From the NCBI RefSeq assembly GCF_910591885.1, contig NC_063272.1, forward strand, positions 14,954,364 to 15,018,363: DNA of 64,000 nucleotides, read 5' to 3'. The stretch is from Bombus terrestris (taxonomy: Eukaryota > Arthropoda > Insecta > Hymenoptera > Apidae). Made by a program: the position numbers and the translations under genes. The notes under the pieces were generated by a model that saw only the letters and a program-made list of their open reading frames with translations, did not search any database and was not told the origin of the DNA. Positions 61,333-64,000 of the stretch are shown in pieces (within the stretch, counting starts at the first letter, position 1; each line of letters opens with the position of its first letter).

Positions 61333-64000
61333 GCACAAGTAAAAGTTTCACGTTCGATTGATAATCGCTGACGAACATCGAATGGATCGCACAGTTAGAC
61401 AGTGGGAAAAGGGATGAAGAACACGTCTGGTCGCGTAGTATTCTCCCCAAACAAAACGAAACAGGCAACGAGCGTGGCTCAAGGCAAGAAAGCGAATTCA
61501 CTTTCGAGTGACACGCTTCCAGTCTCGAAACGCGCCACTACTATAGGCCTGGTCTGGTTTCAGCGTCGCGTCGTTTCGCTTTCTCCCGAAGTGCAATTCC
61601 CCCGGTCTGGCGGCCACCGCTCGCCCCGCGGTGCGGGGGCATCGCCACCCAAGCAGTACTAACAGCATTATGCAAATGAGATGGTTCCGCCAGCACGAAA
61701 ACGTTGGAACCCCATTCAAGGTACTTCCCCGTCCAACGCAAAAACCGAGGTTTCGCTTCAACCCGAGTGTGTCCTGATAAAGTCCCGCGGAAAAGGAGAG
61801 CAAACGCGATCCCATCCCACTCTTTCCGCTCTCCCCCGGGAACTCTCTACGACGTTTCGATTTTTCAAACGGCCCTCGAACCAAGAGGACAAAAAGGAGG
61901 AATGGCGAGAGAGGAACGTTCGATGGACGCCTATGGAGAATGTTACCTGAGAAAGTACTCGGGTGCCGAGCTCCCACGGGCTTTTCCTTTGTCGAATCGA
62001 GCGCCGGGGGTTTCGAGAGACCTTATCTCGCGATGCACCCCTTTTTCCCTTTCACGATGTTGCCGGACCTATTCGAGGATACGAAGCTGTTGCTAGGGAA
62101 TGCAACGAAACAGGCTACATTGAACTTGGAATCAATCTATCACATTTCGCGTGATTCTTCTACTGAAGTTACTAAAATTAACGGGTCATTCATAAAATTC
62201 ATAAATGTGTCATCTCTTGACCTTGAAATGTTCAGCGGTAGAAATTGGTTCGTGTCCTTTTTCCAAATAAAAACTCGTCGATAAGGAAGAATTAGTTTTT
62301 CTCATATAATCACAAAAGTAAGGAATACGAATTTTCAAATTGGATAATATGGAATGGTGTGATGAAGGAAGCAGACAGAACGCACAGAGATCAAGTCGCC
62401 ACACTGACTGTTCGGACTGTAATAACTGGTTGATAAAACAGAAAAAGTTTCAGGATCATCGTAAATGATTAACCTCATCGAGTTGCGTGAACCGGTGGAC
62501 AAACACGGGGAAACGACGAAGGAAGGCGGTCCCTTTCATTGGGTAGGAAGTTGGCCCGTGTCTACTGTCTCCGGCTCATTAGCAAGGAGAACACAGCGTC
62601 GATCCTCGTGCTTCTTTCGTCCGGTGGACCAACTTCTGTTGTGCCGCTTTAATTGCGCCCGTCGTCCAATCAAAGGAAACTTTTCGGCGGCTGTCGAAGA
62701 CGAGGGTGGCGAAGCAGGGGGTGGAAAGTAACGGCGCACACAGCCAGAAAGTTGGAAATACCAGGACGGCGGCTGGGAATAAATGATCGATTCCTTGATA
62801 ATCGCGTTAAACGCGAACGCGCGGCTACCGGGCGTAGCGGCAATCAGCTGCGAATAACGTAATTACTGGCTCGCATTACCGCACGCAGCTGCGTGGGATC
62901 GGTGCCGCGTTGCGGCTCGCCTCGTTCACGCCTTCACCCTCTCGTCGGCGTAATACCTTTTTTTTCCATCAGCCCTCTCGTCGGCGCGGCGTATCGTCGC
63001 GCTTTGCCAGCGACGCGCCGAAGGATATATGGAAGAGCTTTGATCTCGCTGTTAACGCCTGCCTCTCGTCCTTCGGTTGGATTCGATTAGCGGGCGGCAA
63101 CGAGCCTGCAAAAATCCCCTGACGTTTCTGTTTTTCCGTTAGTGCGCGCGAGATTAGTGGACGTCGTGATTCGCAACGCTGCAAATAGCGAAGAAGGACG
63201 ATAGCGGAAAGCACCGAGAGCTGGCTGCACGTTGATTTTTTTCACGCTGTCTAAGTTCGTTCTACAGCTTTTTCCGCGCGGATGTTATTTGCCAAAGAGT
63301 CGTGTCGCGATATCGAATACAAAGCGGCGAGGAAAACGGAAAGCGCGGTAGTCGGAAAAAGGAAAAAGTGGAAGGGAAAAAAAGGAGAACGGAAAGGGGG
63401 AAAACAGCCCTTTTCGCCGTGACAGGCTGTTTACGTTTCGGGCTATTTAGAGTTCGTTTATGCGCGGCAAGGAATGCGGTGGCCAGTTGATTAACACTTC
63501 AAACGGGAAAACCGCATAATGCCACGTAATGACAACGTGCTCGGAAAGAGGTAACGGGCTGCGTGTCCGATAAATCGAGACCTCGTTAGAGTGGCTTTAT
63601 ACGCGGTGCGTTGGTGAAACTGCCCTCTCCTCTTTCTTCTTGTCCTACCCGATGCAAATATTGCAAATACGATGGAACATGACTTTAAACGATGTACCGC
63701 TGCCATTAGCCGATCTGCTTGGTGGTCCGTAAATTAAAAAGAAGCAGTCATAATTGAGAGGAATAAAATATGTTCCTGCAACGACTCGTTTACCTCGGTT
63801 AGCTGCTGTCGTGATTTCCAATGATAACCGAGGTATTAACACGAAGATCTTACCAAAAGACTTATTCGGGAAACATCCGATTAAATTATACTATTCTTTC
63901 TCTAAATGTTGAAGATTTCGATGGCGAAAAAATTGTATCAACCATCTTCGGCATGCAAAATCTTACTTCTTTGTCATTAGTACATGTCGAAGTAACTACT

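Larger units (their letters stand above)
37480..64000 (-). other. Probable giant 5' intron of KIF26 (at least 26.5 kb), exon-free as far as can be seen
   Basis: The exon at 37291-37479 has a good acceptor and cannot be the first, so the upstream sequence should be intronic until the previous exon. I looked on the minus strand for an exon ending near a GLGK-like junction at phase 0 before a GT donor, and for the basic or cysteine-containing N-terminal blocks of KIF26, and found none. Recognisable contents are listed separately (small ORF, hairpins, TTAA element, tRNA-like sequence, simple repeats). Part of the stretch may instead be intergenic if a small 5' exon was missed. Confidence 0.5.

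Noticed and set aside
61498..62284. Overlapping open frames of 114-159 codons on both strands
   Set aside because: Several frames are open at once, which suggests base composition rather than selection. None resembles a known family, although a short FERPYLAMHPFFPF stretch caught the eye.
62943..62989. CCTCTCGTCGGCG direct repeat, two copies
   Set aside because: There are only two copies, about 40 bp apart, with no further structure; not enough to call an element.

Overview
The window is animal nuclear DNA, not bacterial. Long introns, GT-AG splice sites, scattered microsatellites and no operon-like packing all point that way. The main gene encodes a KIF26 (kinesin-11) protein. Its exon-intron architecture, CpG-rich sequence of moderate GC and a piggyBac-type TTAA element suggest an insect, most likely a hymenopteran (bee, ant or wasp). 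The insect and hymenopteran assignment is inference; the kinesin identity is well supported.

Layout, with both convincing genes on the minus strand. (1) 1-4730: the 5' end of a secreted or membrane gene. Its first coding exon (4249-4479) has a signal peptide followed by what looks like the start of a NIDO (nidogen-like) domain; the rest lies left of the window. (2) 4762-6355: short AT-rich intergenic gap. (3) 6356-9229: probable long 3' UTR of the kinesin gene, with a good AATAAA site at 6376-6381. (4) 9230-37479: ten coding exons of the KIF26 orthologue, which join in frame into 1254 residues. They cover almost the whole motor domain, a long low-complexity tail and the conserved C-terminal coiled-coil module. 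Introns of 9.7, 4.5 and 8.1 kb interrupt the motor domain; the tail exons are compact. (5) 37480-64000: no recognisable kinesin exon. This is probably a single giant 5' intron of at least 26.5 kb, with the N-terminal exons to the right of the window.

The upstream 26.5 kb holds a 589-bp TTAA-flanked terminal-inverted-repeat element (52631-53219), a possible small signal-peptide ORF (45195-45587), a decayed tRNA-like sequence near 61000, a hairpin pair at 42753-42807 and several simple repeats.

The kinesin is atypical. Its P-loop is intact, but the switch I NxxSSRSH signature is absent and the switch II DLAGSE is replaced by DLGNSD. This matches the known KIF26 family pattern of non-motile, ATPase-defective microtubule binders. 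From the P-loop exon to the penultimate exon, every exon is a multiple of three with phase-1 introns on both sides, so any of them could be skipped in frame. I found no clearly new multi-gene system.
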